From DATGMP01 sp035293565 (GTDB lineage Bacteria > Pseudomonadota > Alphaproteobacteria > BOG-932 > Roseiterribacteraceae): a DNA stretch of 19,326 nucleotides. The notes beneath the pieces were generated by a model. That model had not been told where the DNA came from. It searched no databases and saw only the letters and a list, made by a program, of their open reading frames with translations. Positions 1 to 7,476 of this stretch are shown piece after piece. Location of the stretch: the NCBI GenBank assembly GCA_035293565.1, contig DATGMP010000085.1, forward strand, positions 1-19,326. The letters run 5' to 3'. The translations under genes and the position numbers were made by a program. Within the stretch, counting starts at the first letter, position 1; the number at the start of each line of letters is the position of its first letter.

Positions 1-1
1 G

Positions 2-589
2 ATCCCGATCATCGCGCTCACCGCCCACGCCATGTCCGGCGCCCGCGAGCAATATATCGAAGCCGGCATGAACGACTACGTCTCAAAGCCGATCGAGCCC
101 GCCATTCTCCTCGGAAAAATCAACGAAATCGCAGAAAGGCTGAAAACAACTCAGCCTAAGACGGCGCCTGTGCCGTCGGTTGCCTCGGCACCGGCTGCGG
201 AAGCTCCCCCGGCAGGCGAACCCATCGACACGGATAAGCTTGCGACGCTCGAAAGCATGATGTCGCCGGAGGATGTGCGCGAGTTTCTGCAGCTCTATCT
301 CAGCCAGGCTGATCAGCGCGTGTCGCGCATCCAGAGCCTGTCCGCAGGCGGTGAGCTCGTCGCCACGGCACGCGAGGCGCACACGCTCGTCGGCACTGCG
401 GGAAATGTCGGCGCACGGCGAGTCAGCGAGCTGGCTCGATCCATAGAAGAAGCATGCAAGGCGGGAGACGCGGAGCGAGCGGGAAGATTCGTCAACCAGC
501 TTGGCGAGGTCGCTTCGGCGACATCGCTGGGACTCAAATCGTGGCTCGACGGCAAATCCTCGGGCGCGGCTAGCGGGGTGAGCGCATGA
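2..589 (+). CDS. Hybrid sensor histidine kinase, C-terminal part (receiver end + HPt domain), partial
   Basis: This is the last 195 residues of a larger protein that enters from the left edge, so the kinase core is outside the window. Residues 1-45 are the end of a response-regulator receiver domain: the conserved Thr is in IIALTAHAM (T7) and the conserved Lys in DYVSKPI (K29). An Ala/Pro-rich linker follows (about 50-75). An HPt domain then spans about 77-180, with the phospho-accepting His in AREAHTLVGTAGNVGA (H127). This REC-to-HPt order is typical of hybrid kinases that relay phosphate His-Asp-His to a separate receiver. The stop codon overlaps the start of the next gene by ATGA (586-589). 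That gene is a lone receiver domain and so a likely phosphorelay partner (inference). The input signal cannot be read from this fragment. Confidence 0.9.
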   Translation: MPIIALTAHAMSGAREQYIEAGMNDYVSKPIEPAILLGKINEIAERLKTTQPKTAPVPSVASAPAAEAPPAGEPIDTDKLATLESMMSPEDVREFLQLYLSQADQRVSRIQSLSAGGELVATAREAHTLVGTAGNVGARRVSELARSIEEACKAGDAERAGRFVNQLGEVASATSLGLKSWLDGKSSGAASGVSA

Positions 590-1026
590 GTGGAGTAAGC
601 CTCAACGCAGCGAGCACCGCGAGTAAGGTGGTGATCGGCGTGGATGACGCGCCGGAAAACCTCTTCATGCTGCAGGCGACGCTGAAGCAAGCCGGCTACA
701 GTTTTCTCGGCGCCAAGAGCGGACTCGAATGCCTGACATTGGTGAGCCGTGTGATACCGAGGCTGATACTTCTCGACGTCGAGATGCCCGAGCTCGATGG
801 CTTCGAAACCTGCCGCAAGCTCCGCGCCAATCCCGAGCTCAGGCATGTTCCAATCGCGTTTCTGACCGCGCGCAAGACTCCCGCGGACGTCAATGCGGGT
901 CTTGCGGCAGGCGGCAACGATTTCATCGTGAAGCCGTTCGATCAAGTCAAACTTCTGGACCGCGTGCGTCATTGGACAACGCGGTCGGTCGGCCGCAATC
1001 CGGTCAACCAGGCGAGCGGGCCGTAG
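586..1026 (+). CDS. Stand-alone response regulator (CheY-like receiver domain)
   Basis: The 146-residue protein is a single receiver domain with no output domain. The acidic pair is D20-D21 (GVDDAPENL), the phospho-accepting Asp is D64 (LILLDVEMPELDGFE), the switch Thr is T94 (AFLTARKTP) and the conserved Lys is K116 (FIVKPF). It starts inside the stop codon of the hybrid kinase (ATGA), so translation is probably coupled. It is the obvious candidate to receive phosphate from the kinase HPt domain; this is inferred from position, not shown. It could act by protein-protein contact, like DivK or CheY, or pass phosphate onward. The last 23 bases (1004-1026) overlap the convergent msrQ gene tail to tail. 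The C-terminal 15 residues lie outside the domain and look unstructured. Confidence 0.92.
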   Translation: MSGVSLNAASTASKVVIGVDDAPENLFMLQATLKQAGYSFLGAKSGLECLTLVSRVIPRLILLDVEMPELDGFETCRKLRANPELRHVPIAFLTARKTPADVNAGLAAGGNDFIVKPFDQVKLLDRVRHWTTRSVGRNPVNQASGP

Positions 1027-1654
1027 CTCCAAATCCGGCTGCCCGCCGGCGCGCCAATCCGTTTCTGAGCGCTTCATACAGTCGATAAAGCAGGAGCGCG
1101 CCGATGATGGCCGCATAGAAATGCGGCCATGAAGCGTCTCGCTTTACCAGCAGGTCATAGTGCAGCACACCGAGCGGCGCTGCGACATAGACGAGGCGAT
1201 GAAGGCTCCGCCAGCGTCGCGCGCCCAGTCGCCTGATCATCCGATTGGTCGAGGTAATGGCGAGCGGTAGCAGCAGAAGGAATCCGGTCATCCCGAAAGT
1301 GATGTAGGGCCGCTTGACGATGTCGCCCCAGATGTGAGGCCAGTCGAAGCCTTGATCGATGGCGATATAGGTCGTGAGATGCAGCGCGATGTAGGCAAAG
1401 GCAAAAAGGCCGATCGTGCGGCGATATTGCTGCAGCCGACCCCAGCCGAGAATCTTACGTGCCGGCGTGATGGCGAGCGTTACGGCAAGCAACCGCAAGC
1501 CCCATTCGCCGAGATAATGGATGGCTTCTTTGATCGGATCGGCGGAGAGTTGGTCGGTTGCGCCCCAGTAGACCAGCAACGGCAGCGGCAGAAAGCAGCT
1601 GCCCCAGACCGCCCAATAGATGAGCCGATCGCGTGCGCGTCGAGGGTTCGTCAT
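1004..1654 (-). CDS. msrQ: MsrQ, haem-binding membrane subunit of the periplasmic methionine sulfoxide reductase system
   Basis: The 216-residue polytopic membrane protein belongs to the ferric-reductase-like transmembrane family (YedZ/MsrQ). Hydrophobic segments are seen at about 11-30, 50-65, 80-100, 117-135, 153-168 and 177-192. Candidate haem-ligand histidines are H92 (ALHLTTY), H152 (RSLHRLVY) and H165 (GVLHYDLLVK), in the family's usual places. The known role is to pass electrons from the quinone pool or flavin to periplasmic MsrP. The start ATG shares one base with the msrP stop (TGATG), which fits the classic msrPQ operon order and translational coupling. The 3' end overlaps the receiver gene on the other strand by 23 bp. 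A perfect 10-bp inverted repeat lies in the coding sequence near the 3' end. Confidence 0.95.
   Translation of the reverse strand: MTNPRRARDRLIYWAVWGSCFLPLPLLVYWGATDQLSADPIKEAIHYLGEWGLRLLAVTLAITPARKILGWGRLQQYRRTIGLFAFAYIALHLTTYIAIDQGFDWPHIWGDIVKRPYITFGMTGFLLLLPLAITSTNRMIRRLGARRWRSLHRLVYVAAPLGVLHYDLLVKRDASWPHFYAAIIGALLLYRLYEALRNGLARRRAAGFGATARSPG
1107..1130. repeat. Perfect 10-bp inverted repeat with tetranucleotide loop inside msrQ
   Basis: ATGGCCGCAT (1107-1116), AGAA loop, ATGCGGCCAT (1121-1130): a perfect 10-bp dyad. It lies in the msrQ reading frame over residues around PHFYAAI, so codon choice alone may explain it. No U-run follows on either strand, so it is not an intrinsic terminator. 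Confidence 0.6.
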
Positions 1655-2583
1655 CAGAAGTAGCGGGTCAGATCCATGCCGCTATAAAGCGACGCAACTT
1701 GGTCGCCGTAGCCGTTGAACATCAGCGTCTTGCGGCGCGAGAACTCGCCGATCCTGCGCTCGGTAGCCTGCGACCAGCGCGGGTGATCGACCGCCGGATT
1801 GACGTTCGAATAGAAGCCATACTCGTTGGGTGTCGCCGTGTTCCAGGCGGTTACCGGCTGGTTCTCCTGCAGTCTGATCTTCACGATCGACTTGATGCTC
1901 TTGAAACCGTACTTCCAGGGCACGACCAGTCGAATTGGCGCGCCGTCCTGATTGGGCAGAACATCGCCGTAAAGCCCGACGGCGAGGATGGTGAGCGGAT
2001 GCATCGCCTCGTCCATCCTGAGGCCTTCCTTGTAGGGCCAGTCGAGGATCCGCTCACGCTGGCCGGGCATCTGCTCCGGCGCGTAAAGTGTCTCGAACGC
2101 GACGAATTTGGCGTTGCCGGCGGGTTCGACCCGTTTCAGCAGGTCGCCCAGAGGGAAGCCCACCCAGGGGATCACCATCGACCAGGCCTCGACGCAACGG
2201 AGACGGTAGATGCGATCCTCCAGCGTCACGCCCTTGAGAATATCCTCCAGCGTATAGGTTGCCGGCTTGGCGCATTCGCCCTCGATCGCGACCGCCCAGG
2301 GCGCCGTCTTGAGACTGCCGGCATTGGCCGCCGGATCATCCTTCTCGACCCCGAATTCGTAATAATTGTTATACGAGGTGATCTTGTCCTTTGGTGTGGG
2401 CGGCTCGTCGGTCGAGAAGGGGCTCTTCACGGTCGTGAACGCAGCCTCGGCCGAAGACGTCAGGCCGATCGCCGTCGCTCCTGCGCCCAGGCCGGCCGTC
2501 CGCATGAACTCACGCCGGCCGAAATAGAGCTTCCGGTCCGTGATATCGGACGATTTGATATCGGGCGTTCTCACTATCAACAT
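1654..2583 (-). CDS. msrP: MsrP, periplasmic protein-methionine-sulfoxide reductase, molybdopterin catalytic subunit
   Basis: The 309-residue protein is of the sulfite-oxidase-like molybdoenzyme fold (YedY/MsrP). It has a twin-arginine export signal near the N-terminus (FGRREFMRTAGLGAG, residues 21-35) followed by a hydrophobic stretch and an AEA-type cleavage region near residue 47. C130 in YRLRCVEAWSMV is the expected molybdenum ligand. The GAPIRLVVPWKYGFKSIK stretch (215-232) is typical of the family. The enzyme repairs oxidised methionines in envelope proteins using electrons from MsrQ, the next gene. I chose the ATG at 2583 because AGGAGGAGA lies just upstream and because it gives the normal N-terminus. 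A longer in-frame extension to 2631 lacks family-like sequence. The gap to the upstream sulfotransferase is 60 bp. Confidence 0.96.
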   Translation of the reverse strand: MLIVRTPDIKSSDITDRKLYFGRREFMRTAGLGAGATAIGLTSSAEAAFTTVKSPFSTDEPPTPKDKITSYNNYYEFGVEKDDPAANAGSLKTAPWAVAIEGECAKPATYTLEDILKGVTLEDRIYRLRCVEAWSMVIPWVGFPLGDLLKRVEPAGNAKFVAFETLYAPEQMPGQRERILDWPYKEGLRMDEAMHPLTILAVGLYGDVLPNQDGAPIRLVVPWKYGFKSIKSIVKIRLQENQPVTAWNTATPNEYGFYSNVNPAVDHPRWSQATERRIGEFSRRKTLMFNGYGDQVASLYSGMDLTRYF

Positions 2584-2643
2584 TGTCTCCTCCTGACGCG
2601 CTCCCCTACAGGTTCGTTCCATCGGCCCCAAAGGTTACGGCGC

Positions 2644-3915
2644 TCATATCTCATCCGGGACCGCGTAGCGCTCCTGATAGGTTTTGAAATAGGGACGATT
2701 GCGGGCGATTTGCTCCTGCGTCATCGGTTCGTAATCGTGCCGCCCGTGCTTGTCTTTCGGCTTGAAGGCGAGGTAGCGTCGAATCCTGTCGGCCGAACGC
2801 TCGTCAAAAGCCATGCCGAAGGCGCGGTAAATCTTTTCGACCGTTGCCACGGGATCCGACATCAGGTCCGCATAGCGGGAATCCACGATTTGGCCCGGCG
2901 GCACGACACCCTGATCCCTCAGCTCCATCACGCGCTCGAGCTGACGGGCGGTGAATTCACCGACCAAAAGATCCTTGAAAACGGGCGCGTCGAAATCGCG
3001 ATCACTCCGCTGCCAGTAGAAGGTCCTGAGCAGATTCGCGACCGAAGACATGATCCGGAGCGGATCGCGATGCGTCTGAATGATGCAGGCGTCGGGGTAA
3101 TGCTTCAGCAAAGCCGGCAGGTGGGTAAGGTGATAGGTGGCGGACTTGCCGAACCAGCGGCGCCCGGGCTGCCTCCATTGCAGCGCCTGTAGGATCTGCT
3201 TGTGGTATTTGTACACGATGTCGGCATCTGCCTTGTTCACGTACTCGTGATAGGTCGGGATTTGGTAGAAGGACATGATGGAATCGCTGACGAAGCTGAA
3301 GCTCCACAGGGATGAATCTTCCGCCGGCAGATGGCCTGCGACCTCATGCATCGACTGGATCTGGGGCGTCACGCGAATCCATTGCGTGGCGACATTGTGC
3401 CCAGCCTCCTTGGCGGCTCCGTCGCTGCCGCCTGACACCGCCGAATCCACTGGAAAATAGGCTTCCCAGAAGAGCGGCGTCCGCAGCGCCGGGTCCTGAT
3501 GCAGAAGCTCCTGCAGGATCGAGGTGCCGCTACGGCCGAGACCGGCAATGAAGATCGGCTTCTCCACCGGCGCTTCGAAAATTTCCGGATGGCGCCGCAC
3601 CAAGTCGGTGAGCATGAGTCGGGTCCTGAGCCACAGGATGATCTCGCTGCGGCTCGCAAGCCGTCCCATCAGGTTGAGCTCGGCCTCCTCCTCGAGCGAT
3701 TTGATCAGAATGCGGAAAGGCTCGCGCCAATCATCGTCGCCGAAGTCGGTGAGCTTCGTCATTCGTTGCGCCGCTTCCAGAAGCGAGCTCTCGTCGAGCG
3801 GGACCAGGTCGCGGAGCATGCCGGCTTTCTGCCAGAGCCTGCCTTCGTCATTGATCCTTTGGACCCAATCCGGTCGCGGAATGGGCTTGCTCGGATCGAC
3901 CAGGTTCTGCGACAT
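2644..3915 (-). CDS. Sulfotransferase family protein (PAPS-dependent, Sulfotransfer_3-like)
   Basis: The 423-residue protein has the two PAPS-binding signatures. The 5'-phosphosulfate loop is IFIAGLGRSGTSILQELL (121-138) and the 3'-phosphate motif is IIQTHRDPLRIMSSVANLL (278-296). A later DSRYADLMSDP segment is also typical of this family. It is predicted to be cytosolic, and no signal peptide is seen. The acceptor (lipid, sugar, steroid or small molecule) cannot be told from sequence. I chose the ATG at 3915 because AGGAAG precedes it at good spacing. The longer ORF would run into the upstream DUF1214 gene, which ends only 10 bp before this start. That spacing suggests the two are co-transcribed and perhaps act on the same compound (inference). 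Confidence 0.9.
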   Translation of the reverse strand: MSQNLVDPSKPIPRPDWVQRINDEGRLWQKAGMLRDLVPLDESSLLEAAQRMTKLTDFGDDDWREPFRILIKSLEEEAELNLMGRLASRSEIILWLRTRLMLTDLVRRHPEIFEAPVEKPIFIAGLGRSGTSILQELLHQDPALRTPLFWEAYFPVDSAVSGGSDGAAKEAGHNVATQWIRVTPQIQSMHEVAGHLPAEDSSLWSFSFVSDSIMSFYQIPTYHEYVNKADADIVYKYHKQILQALQWRQPGRRWFGKSATYHLTHLPALLKHYPDACIIQTHRDPLRIMSSVANLLRTFYWQRSDRDFDAPVFKDLLVGEFTARQLERVMELRDQGVVPPGQIVDSRYADLMSDPVATVEKIYRAFGMAFDERSADRIRRYLAFKPKDKHGRHDYEPMTQEQIARNRPYFKTYQERYAVPDEI

Positions 3916-3925
3916 GGCTTTCTTC

Positions 3926-5140
3926 CTATTGGCCGTAGCGGGCGAGGACCGCACGCCGACGCGCGGCCAGCGCGTCGCGACGAGCCTCTGACCCGACCGT
4001 CTCGGTTTCCGGCGGCAGCTCTGACAGGACACGCTCGAACGGCACCAGCCGTGTCGTCGGAGCGGGGTAGGCGTCGCTGAAATACCAGCGCAGCAGGGCG
4101 ACGCCCCGCATTATGCCGGCCGTATCGAGCCAGTTCGCGACCCCCGGATCCTGCGCCGAGATCACGATGCGAAACTTGCCGTCGGCGTCGGGCTTCGCTT
4201 GGCGGCCGTTCAGGCTGCTTTGGCGGTTGGTGTAGTCCGTTACCTGCCACCAGACGTCGCCCAGATGGATATTCCAATATCGCGCTTTCGGTGGCGCGAC
4301 CTCGACGATCAGCGCCTGACCGGGGGCAAGCTCATAGACGGCCGGCACGTAGCCCGCGGACGGGTTGGACGCGTGCTCATCCTTGCTGGTGTCGACCAGC
4401 AGGAAACGATTCGTTCCGACCTTGTCCAGCACCGTTTCGGTCAGCCGACCGGAGAAGGTCTTGAAGCAGAATTCGACCATGCGACAGGCCGCGGCGAGCC
4501 GTACAGACAGCTCGACCTCGTCGCGCTGTCCTGGCGGCTCACCAAAATCCGCCTGATCGATCCGAAGCTCCGAGCGCCGTTCCGACCCCCAATCATAGAA
4601 GGCTTCGCGAATAATGAGGGTATTTTTGGAGTTGGAGGGATCGGTCGCAATCCAGTTCGGGCAGTCGGCTGGCGAGGGGCCGACATGGATTTCGAACGCG
4701 CCATCCGCAGCACGCTCAAACTCGTCAAGATCGTAGGTGCGCAGAAGCTTCAGCTGCGGATCTCCCCAGAAGCCGCTGATCGCCTGCGCCTCGAGAAAAT
4801 GCGTGCCGCCGCGCCTTCCGCTAATCCGATAGTTGCGCGCGCCGTCGACGAAAGCATAGCGATAGAGGAAATCCGCGTTCGGCATCAGCCAGCTGTAGAG
4901 ATTCGGCTGAAATACGGCATCGATCAGAAAAGCTGTGTGCGACCGCTGCGGCGCGATCACAAGATTGTACGCGGCCGCCTCGGCTTGCATCAGCCAATGC
5001 TGCGCACGCGCCTGGTCGACAGCATCGCGAGCAAGGGGCGATTCGAACATGCCCTTGCGCAGCCGCTCGATGGTGTCGCGATAGGCGCGCCAGGCAGCGT
5101 CGATCGCGCCTGCCGGCGCCGTTGTCTTATCCGAAGCCAT
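3926..5140 (-). CDS. DUF1214 domain-containing protein
   Basis: The 404-residue protein has a C-terminal third resembling DUF1214. About 275-360 contains RYWNIHLGDVWWQVTDYTNR, then DGKFRIVISAQDPGVANWLD, then a LLRWYF segment, the usual spacing of conserved Trp, Asn and Arg in that domain. The N-terminal 250 residues are mostly alpha/beta with many Trp/Tyr, and I do not recognise a second named domain. No signal peptide is visible, unlike many DUF1254/DUF1214 proteins. Biochemical function is unknown. AAGGGA sits before the chosen ATG, 20 bp after the stop of the PLP-enzyme gene and 10 bp before the sulfotransferase start. The close packing makes the sulfotransferase its most likely functional partner (inference). 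Confidence 0.85.
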   Translation of the reverse strand: MASDKTTAPAGAIDAAWRAYRDTIERLRKGMFESPLARDAVDQARAQHWLMQAEAAAYNLVIAPQRSHTAFLIDAVFQPNLYSWLMPNADFLYRYAFVDGARNYRISGRRGGTHFLEAQAISGFWGDPQLKLLRTYDLDEFERAADGAFEIHVGPSPADCPNWIATDPSNSKNTLIIREAFYDWGSERRSELRIDQADFGEPPGQRDEVELSVRLAAACRMVEFCFKTFSGRLTETVLDKVGTNRFLLVDTSKDEHASNPSAGYVPAVYELAPGQALIVEVAPPKARYWNIHLGDVWWQVTDYTNRQSSLNGRQAKPDADGKFRIVISAQDPGVANWLDTAGIMRGVALLRWYFSDAYPAPTTRLVPFERVLSELPPETETVGSEARRDALAARRRAVLARYGQ

Positions 5141-5160
5141 CTTTCCCTTCGCCGGCGAGC

Positions 5161-6225
5161 CTACAAGCCTCTGAGCGCGGCGAGCAATCCGTCGATATGG
5201 GCGGACTCCGTATCGAAGGCCGTCACCAGCCGGACGCAGGGCCCCTCGGCGCACTCCCAGCGGTAGAACAAAAACCCAGCCCTCTCAAGGGTCGCGATCC
5301 GCGCCTCCGGCAGCAGAACGAACAACTCGTTGGCCTCGACGGGATGAAGTAGCCGAATCCCCGGCAGGCGCACGAGCCCTTCCGACAATTTCGTCGCCAT
5401 CGCATTCGCTTGCGCCGCCAGCCGGAGCCAGAGCCTATTGGAAAGCAGAGCTTCGAATTGCGCCGAGACGAAGCGCATTTTCGAGAACAGATGGCCCGTG
5501 CGCTTGCGCCGATAAGCGAAATCTCGGGCCAAAGAACGGTCGAAGAAGATCACGGCCTCGGCGGTGGCCGCGCCGTTCTTGGTGAGACCGAAGGAAAGCA
5601 CGTCCGCGCCGACGCGCCATGTCACCTCGGCCGGCGCACACCCCAGATGGGCGAGGGCATTGGCGAAGCGCGCGCCGTCCATATGGAGCCGGAGCCCATG
5701 GCGTCGGCAGGCATCCCCGATCGCACCGACCTCAGCGACGGTGTAGACCGTGCCTGCTTCGGTCGATTGCGAGAGGCTAACCGCCGCGGGCTGGACGTGG
5801 TGCACCCCGCGCGAGGATCGCGAAAGGCGCTCCTCGATGGTTGCGGGATCGAGCTTGGCATGCGGGCCCGAGAGCGGGATCAGCTTGGCGCCTCCCGTGA
5901 GGAGTTCCGGCGCACCGCATTCGTCGGTCGCGATATGCGCTTCCTCATGACAAAGGACAGCGCCCCAAGGCGGCACCAGCGTTGAGAGCGCAAGCGCGTT
6001 GGCGGCCGTGCCGGTCGCGACGATGAAGACCGAGACCTCGTGTTCGAACAGATCGGCCAGCGTGGCTTGCAGCCTCTGCGTCCAGCCGTCTTCTCCATAG
6101 GCGGAGTCCGACCCGGCCGCGGCGCGGACCAACGCCTCGAGCACTTCCGGGGGCATCCCGGCGACATTGTCGCTGCGGAAGTCGAGCGCGCGCGAGCCCT
6201 TACTCGGGTAGGGGGATGAACTCAT
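5161..6225 (-). CDS. Low-specificity L-threonine aldolase-like PLP enzyme (beta-eliminating lyase family)
   Basis: The 354-residue fold-type I PLP enzyme opens with FRSDNVAGMPPEVLEAL, as threonine aldolases do. ATGTAANALAL (70-80) forms the cofactor phosphate region, H97 (EEAHIATDECGAPE) is in the place of the ring-stacking His, D183 (HMDGARFANAL) contacts the pyridine nitrogen, and K216 (SFGLTKNGA) is the Schiff-base lysine. The expected reaction is threonine or allo-threonine to glycine plus acetaldehyde; related members act on other beta-hydroxy amino acids, so the substrate is provisional. The start overlaps the 3' end of the pirin gene by 26 bp, and the DUF1214 start follows its stop by 20 bp. 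The full length matches the family. Confidence 0.92.
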   Translation of the reverse strand: MSSSPYPSKGSRALDFRSDNVAGMPPEVLEALVRAAAGSDSAYGEDGWTQRLQATLADLFEHEVSVFIVATGTAANALALSTLVPPWGAVLCHEEAHIATDECGAPELLTGGAKLIPLSGPHAKLDPATIEERLSRSSRGVHHVQPAAVSLSQSTEAGTVYTVAEVGAIGDACRRHGLRLHMDGARFANALAHLGCAPAEVTWRVGADVLSFGLTKNGAATAEAVIFFDRSLARDFAYRRKRTGHLFSKMRFVSAQFEALLSNRLWLRLAAQANAMATKLSEGLVRLPGIRLLHPVEANELFVLLPEARIATLERAGFLFYRWECAEGPCVRLVTAFDTESAHIDGLLAALRGL

Positions 6226-7087
6226 CGTCGCCTGGCACTTTTCCGAAACGTCCCTCTTTCCAATCTCGCTTGGCGGCCTCTATTCGCTCCTTCGAGCTGG
6301 ACACGAAATTCCACCAGAGGTGCCGCGGACCATCCAGCGGCTCGCCACCGAGCAGCATAACGCGCGCGCCGCCCGGCGCCGCGACGATGATCTCGGCGCC
6401 GGGCTTTAGAACCAGGAGCTGCGACGGCGCATAGGATGCTCCGCCGATTTCGATCGGCCCCTCGACGATGTAAAGGCCGCGCTCTTCGACGTCTCCCGGA
6501 ACCTGGATCTGCGCCCCGGACTTCAGCGCCATGTCGGCATAGATCATCTCCGAGAATGTCTTCACCGGCGATTTCGCGCCGAAGGCCGAGCCGATGAGAA
6601 TGCGCGCCGTCATCCTGTCGCCTTCGACGACCGGCAATGAGCCCGTTCCGTGATGGGCGAAGCTGGGTTCGGTCTCCTCGTGCGTCCTTGGCAACCCCAC
6701 CCAGGTCTGGAGGCCGGACACAAGCCCGCCGGCGGCCCGGATTGGCGCGTCGGTCCGCTCAGAATGCGCGATGCCGCGCCCAGCGGTCATCCAATTGATC
6801 TCGCCGGCGCGGATTGCCTGCGCGGAGCCCAGCGTATCGCGATGAAAGATCTCGCCCGCAAAGAGATAGGTAACGGTGGCGAGGCCGATATGAGGATGGG
6901 GGCGTACGTCGATGCCTCGGCCGGGCGGGAAGCGCGCCGGGCCCATCTGATCCAGGAATACGAAGGAGCCGATCATCCGTCGCTCCGCCGAGGGCAGGGC
7001 CCGCCGGACCTCGAATCCGCCAAGATCATGGAGACGCGGAATGATGACGGATTCCAATCCGGTCCCGGTTTCGGTCGCGATCGTCAT
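6200..7087 (-). CDS. Pirin family protein (bicupin)
   Basis: The 295-residue protein has the pirin two-cupin layout. The N-terminal cupin keeps the four metal ligands H64 and H66 (VRPHPHIGLATVTYLF), H108 and E110 (GRGIAHSERT). A C-terminal pirin domain lies at about 170-275 (LYIVEGPIEIGG, GGEPLDGPRHLWWNFVSS). Bacterial pirins with these ligands can show quercetin dioxygenase activity or act as redox-responsive regulators of metabolic enzymes; which applies here is unknown. The ATG at 7087 is preceded by GGAGGAG. The ORF continues upstream in frame, but without pirin-like sequence. It is the first gene of the six-gene minus-strand run, so its promoter must lie in 7088-7476. I could not find a convincing -35/-10 pair in that direction. 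Confidence 0.95.
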   Translation of the reverse strand: MTIATETGTGLESVIIPRLHDLGGFEVRRALPSAERRMIGSFVFLDQMGPARFPPGRGIDVRPHPHIGLATVTYLFAGEIFHRDTLGSAQAIRAGEINWMTAGRGIAHSERTDAPIRAAGGLVSGLQTWVGLPRTHEETEPSFAHHGTGSLPVVEGDRMTARILIGSAFGAKSPVKTFSEMIYADMALKSGAQIQVPGDVEERGLYIVEGPIEIGGASYAPSQLLVLKPGAEIIVAAPGGARVMLLGGEPLDGPRHLWWNFVSSSKERIEAAKRDWKEGRFGKVPGDDEFIPLPE

Positions 7088-7249
7088 CGGCTCCTCCAGC
7101 TCAGTTCCTTGAACAAGATAGGGCAGGGCCGATCCGAAGGCGATGTTCGCTTGGTTCGCTCGTTCTGTGTCGAGCCGTTGTCGAGTTGGTGCTGTGCGTC
7201 GTAAATGCAACTCCCGAAAAATGAAGAGGAATGACCTTCCAGAATCGCA

Positions 7250-7276
7250 CGATCCGATATAGTGACTGCCGGATCG
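7250..7276. promoter_or_regulatory. Inverted repeat CGATCCG-N13-CGGATCG, possible operator
   Basis: Perfect 7-bp arms at 7250-7256 and 7270-7276 lie in the divergent spacer, about 165 bp upstream of the pirin start. ATCGCAC is also directly repeated here (7244-7250 and 7273-7279). It could bind a regulator of the leftward run, but no family is suggested and chance is possible. Confidence 0.3.
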
Positions 7277-7394
7277 CACCGCCCTACTTCAGTGCCAATT
7301 CATCGACATAGAATAAATCTAATCCCTAAGTGTATGGTGCGGCGCACAAAAAAGAGATTACCTGAAATCCTGGCCGGTATTAACCAGTGAATAT

Positions 7395-7423
7395 TTGACA
7401 GAGCCCGGACTTACCATTATAAG
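7395..7423 (+). promoter_or_regulatory. Sigma70-type promoter for the phasin gene
   Basis: TTGACA (7395-7400), a 17-bp spacer, then TATAAG (7418-7423). The -35 hexamer is perfect, the -10 matches at five of six bases, and the spacing is optimal. The predicted start is near 7430, leaving a leader of about 47 nt that contains the GCTGCATTGCAGC palindrome and the ribosome binding site. Confidence 0.75.
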
Positions 7424-7434
7424 CCGGCTCGTTC

Positions 7435-7447
7435 GCTGCATTGCAGC
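7435..7447. promoter_or_regulatory. Palindrome GCTGCATTGCAGC, candidate PhaR operator
   Basis: Perfect 6-bp arms around one central base, containing CTGC-N3-GCAG. It sits at about +6 to +18 of the predicted phasin transcript, before the ribosome binding site. PhaR-type repressors of phasin genes in alphaproteobacteria such as Rhodobacter and Paracoccus are known to bind CTGC-N3/4-GCAG boxes and leave the DNA when they bind polyhydroxyalkanoate. The match and position are seen directly; the regulator is inferred. Confidence 0.6.
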
Positions 7448-7476
7448 ATTCCTCCTTCACGTTGAAAGGACCGCCG

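Larger units (their letters stand above)
7088..7476. other. 389-bp divergent intergenic regulatory region (pirin run / phasin)
   Basis: This is the longest gene-free stretch and is clearly more A/T-rich than its surroundings around 7200-7420. It holds the phasin promoter and operator (listed separately), a dyad at 7250-7276 and the 5' leader of the leftward pirin gene. Short ORFs in it look spurious. The leftward promoter was not identified. Confidence 0.7.

Noticed and set aside
1633..3192. A 519-codon open frame on the plus strand
   Set aside because: It is antisense to msrP and the sulfotransferase, both of which have clear motifs and ribosome binding sites. Its translation is Arg/His-rich with no recognisable domain, as expected for a shadow frame in high-GC DNA.
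4199..5266. A 355-codon plus-strand frame opposite the DUF1214 gene
   Set aside because: It has no domain signatures and no ribosome binding site. The minus-strand gene fits the operon and DUF1214 motifs.
7204..7380. A promoter for the leftward pirin run
   Set aside because: The region is A/T-rich and must contain one, but no pair of hexamers with 16-18 bp spacing convinced me on the minus strand.
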